DNA of 64,000 nt from Melanocharis versteri (taxonomy: Eukaryota > Chordata > Aves > Passeriformes > Melanocharitidae): NCBI GenBank assembly GCA_013397845.1, contig VZTG01010316.1, forward strand, positions 566,731-630,730, given 5' to 3'. The stretch's first letter is position 1. Every line of letters starts with the position of its first letter. A program made the translations under genes and the position numbers. The notes below the pieces were generated by a model, which was not told where the DNA came from, ran no database searches, and was given only the letters and a program-made list of their open reading frames with translations. Below are positions 61,901 to 64,000 of the stretch, piece after piece.

Positions 61901-62312
61901 ATCAATTTTTAGGCCAGACGAAATCACTTTAATTGTTTTGCCTGAGTTCCTCTACAACACCAATTATAACCAGGCATGAATTATTTCCCCTTCGAATTAC
62001 ACTGTATTTCAGTTGAGAAATCCTATTTTGATTTGAACAAAGGCAGTGATGGAGAACCCACAACAGCTTTTACTAAATCATTCCAGTGGTTAATAACACC
62101 CTGCTTAGATAAATTGTAATCTCCTTTGCAGTCTGAATTTGTCCAGCTTCAAAGAGCAGCCCCGAGGTTGTTTTGTACATTTGCTTGCCAGGCTGAAGAG
62201 CCCACTACCACAGCCTTGCTCGCTGCACAGAGTCTTTGAGTGTGTCTGCCTTTAACTTCTTCTTGGGTACGCTAAAGGGCTGTCAGATTAAGAGATTTTC
62301 ATCCTACCTGTT
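61901..62312 (-). mobile_element. Ancient CR1/L3-like LINE fragment, minus strand
   Basis: The order of short matches is what I know from old CR1/L3 copies in turtles and other amniotes, read as reverse complement from the 3' end. They are 'aggccagacgaaatcac', 'cctctacaacacc', 'gcagtgatggagaaccc', 'attccagtggttaataac', 'tctgaatttgtccagcttc' and 'ggctgaagagccca'. Matches then fade after about 62300. Divergence is far greater than in the other CR1 copies here, so this insertion probably predates birds. The recognition is from memory and needs a repeat-library search. Confidence 0.72.
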
Positions 62313-64000
62313 CCAAGCAGAAGTGACTAGCACAGCCAAGATAACCCTGCATGCACCATTGATGTAGTGTTAATGATATTCTCTTGTCTTCGTGCAGTCT
62401 TTGCACGTGTTGGAGCAATGGCTGAACTTCCCAGGCCGTGTCTGAAGCTATCCCTGCCTGCCTGACCAGAGCCTTGCCCCTTCCTGCCGTTCACAAGGCA
62501 GGAAGTCACCAGACCTGTTAGCACAACACCCCATGCCATTTCTCCCTAACCCACTTCAGCTGCAATGATCCATGTTAAAAAATCAACACATTGTTCTAAG
62601 TGTTAAGGCTAACCCAGATCCTGGTGACAGAATGGAGCTGGGGAGCGATGGCATCAGCAGCTGCCCTGGGTCACTTGCCCATTCCATAGAACAGTCCTTC
62701 TTAGGACCCCCTTTTTCTGGAATCTTTAAGCCTAGCTTAGTACCCAGCTGTGCACTGTCCTTTCAATACCCATGGCCTTGTCTTAGCTGACGGTTAACCT
62801 CTGCAGACATCATTCTGACCAGGCACCTGGCTGTGTTAGAGTCTGCAGCGTTTGTCAGGCTCTCTGCTTGCTCTGGCATAACCAAAATAAATTTGCTCCA
62901 TTTTCAGATTTTGTTAGTTCTTTTATCTGTTAAAAAAAGCCATGGTTCTTCAAAGATCTTGAGCAATGGCAGTTCTCAAGATTGATGATCTATTACTAAT
63001 AATGTTTTATAATTTCGTCTTTCAACAGAGCCCCAGTGCCATGATGCCTGAAGCACAAGCTTTCAGAAGAACTTAGGTCCCCTCTAGCAACTGATTCTTA
63101 TAACAGGCACCATGAAGCGTCACCAAGGTGGAAATTTTAGTACAGCTGTGTCTTCATTATCCTCTTGCCATCACACTTCAAACTTCCTCTCAGGTTCCTT
63201 AGAAATATGCTAATTTAAAAAGAAGTTATTTTCAGCAGAAGAGAGACAAAACATTGTGGACTTTTTGTGTAAGTGCCCAGTTACTGTAGGTCGGGCTCCC
63301 ATCATCTCTCAGACAGCCCGACCTCTGCCTATTTGCTTATTCCTGCTGAACTGCATTTAACTTGAAAGAGTAAAAATAATGATTTTGCTTCTTACTGTCT
63401 AGTTCATATATCAGTCAACAATTGTTGGCTTTGCCAAGGGCGACTCTTGCTCTATTAATCCACAAACTTGCTCTCCAGAGTCCTTCACTGTGGCCTCACC
63501 CCAGCCTGCCAGCTTCTGCGTCTACTCACCCACACACACCACAGAAATAATATAAATGGTGTCCGCTTAAATCAACAAGACAGCTTTGGGACTATGCTTA
63601 CAACTGTTAAACCAAAGCATAAATATTTCTGGAAACCTCAAAAATGTGAGTTTAGAGTGGGAAACTGCTTGAAAATTCATCTGTCACAGGTGCTACTGCA
63701 GTTCCAGTGTCATATAAACATAAATTAACTTTTGTTTTAACTTAGTGGGCTTCCTAATGAAATATGTTGTGATTGCTTTTGTTTTAAAATTTACTATGCC
63801 TTAGTTCAGTAATTGGTTTATGACTGTAATTACTAGCTTTCAGGCAACACTTATTAAAAACAAATTAGGTTGCTCCAAACTCAGGTGATTTTATGATCAT
63901 ACAGATCGATATAAATCACAGTTAATTAAGCTCTTTATCACTTAGGTTTTCCATATACAATGTATTTACAGCATTGCAATAACAGGCAATATTCTTACCT
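62313..64000. other. Non-coding DNA to the end of the window
   Basis: No gene. The 63.3 kb hairpin is the only structure. From 63.7 kb to the end the sequence is AT-rich with several TTAATTA-type cores (63924, for example). Confidence 0.6.
63288..63324. repeat. Perfect 10-bp GC-rich hairpin, 17-nt loop
   Basis: AGGTCGGGCT (63288-63297) pairs with AGCCCGACCT (63315-63324). Outside the stem, pairing stops, so it is too short for a microRNA precursor. Confidence 0.7.

Noticed and set aside
1..64000. Endogenous retrovirus, CRISPR array or microbial gene cluster
   Set aside because: No long terminal repeats, no viral protein motifs, no regularly spaced repeats and no dense open frames were seen. 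The only RT signature belongs to CR1 LINE elements.

Overview
This is vertebrate nuclear DNA, most probably avian. Two things support that. It carries one recognisable protein-coding gene, the single-exon coding region of FAM110B (47868-48980, + strand). It also carries eight 5'-truncated CR1 LINE fragments of the type that dominates bird genomes, plus one much older CR1/L3-like relic. Crocodilians and turtles also have CR1, so 'bird' is an inference and I cannot name a species. I see no operons, CRISPR arrays, prokaryotic signals, recognisable endogenous viruses, tRNAs or rRNAs.

Layout: 1-47.3 kb is AT-rich non-coding DNA upstream of FAM110B, probably intergenic or within 5'UTR introns. It is interrupted by CR1 pieces at 12.3-12.8, 16.0-16.4, 23.4-23.9, 28.75-28.9, 32.9-34.15 and 38.9-39.2 kb. 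It also holds a CpG-rich patch at 13.6-13.9 kb, a diverged 188-bp tandem duplication at 32.6-32.9 kb, and several perfect inverted repeats. At 47.37-47.70 kb lies a CpG island with a good splice acceptor at 47565, then the FAM110B coding exon, then a 3'UTR that probably ends near 50820. From 50.8 to 64 kb the DNA is again non-coding. It has two nested-looking CR1 fragments (55.5-55.9 and 56.2-56.5 kb), a POU-type palindrome at 57.0 kb, and an ancient CR1/L3 fragment at 61.9-62.3 kb.

Three single Ns (8012, 33316, 33675) mark assembly problems. The last is flanked by a 54-bp near-perfect duplication that looks like two unmerged contig ends. Apart from FAM110B and one RT remnant inside a CR1, I do not believe any open reading frame in the window is a gene. 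Many of the longer ones have no ATG start and sit in low-complexity or repeat sequence.

I found no convincing undescribed system. The best leads are regulatory: short upstream ORFs over the FAM110B start, an RFX-type 18-bp palindrome at 6658, a hairpin inside a conserved-looking block at 31.9 kb, a GATA pair in the 13.7 kb CpG patch, and a possible exapted ancient LINE at 62 kb.
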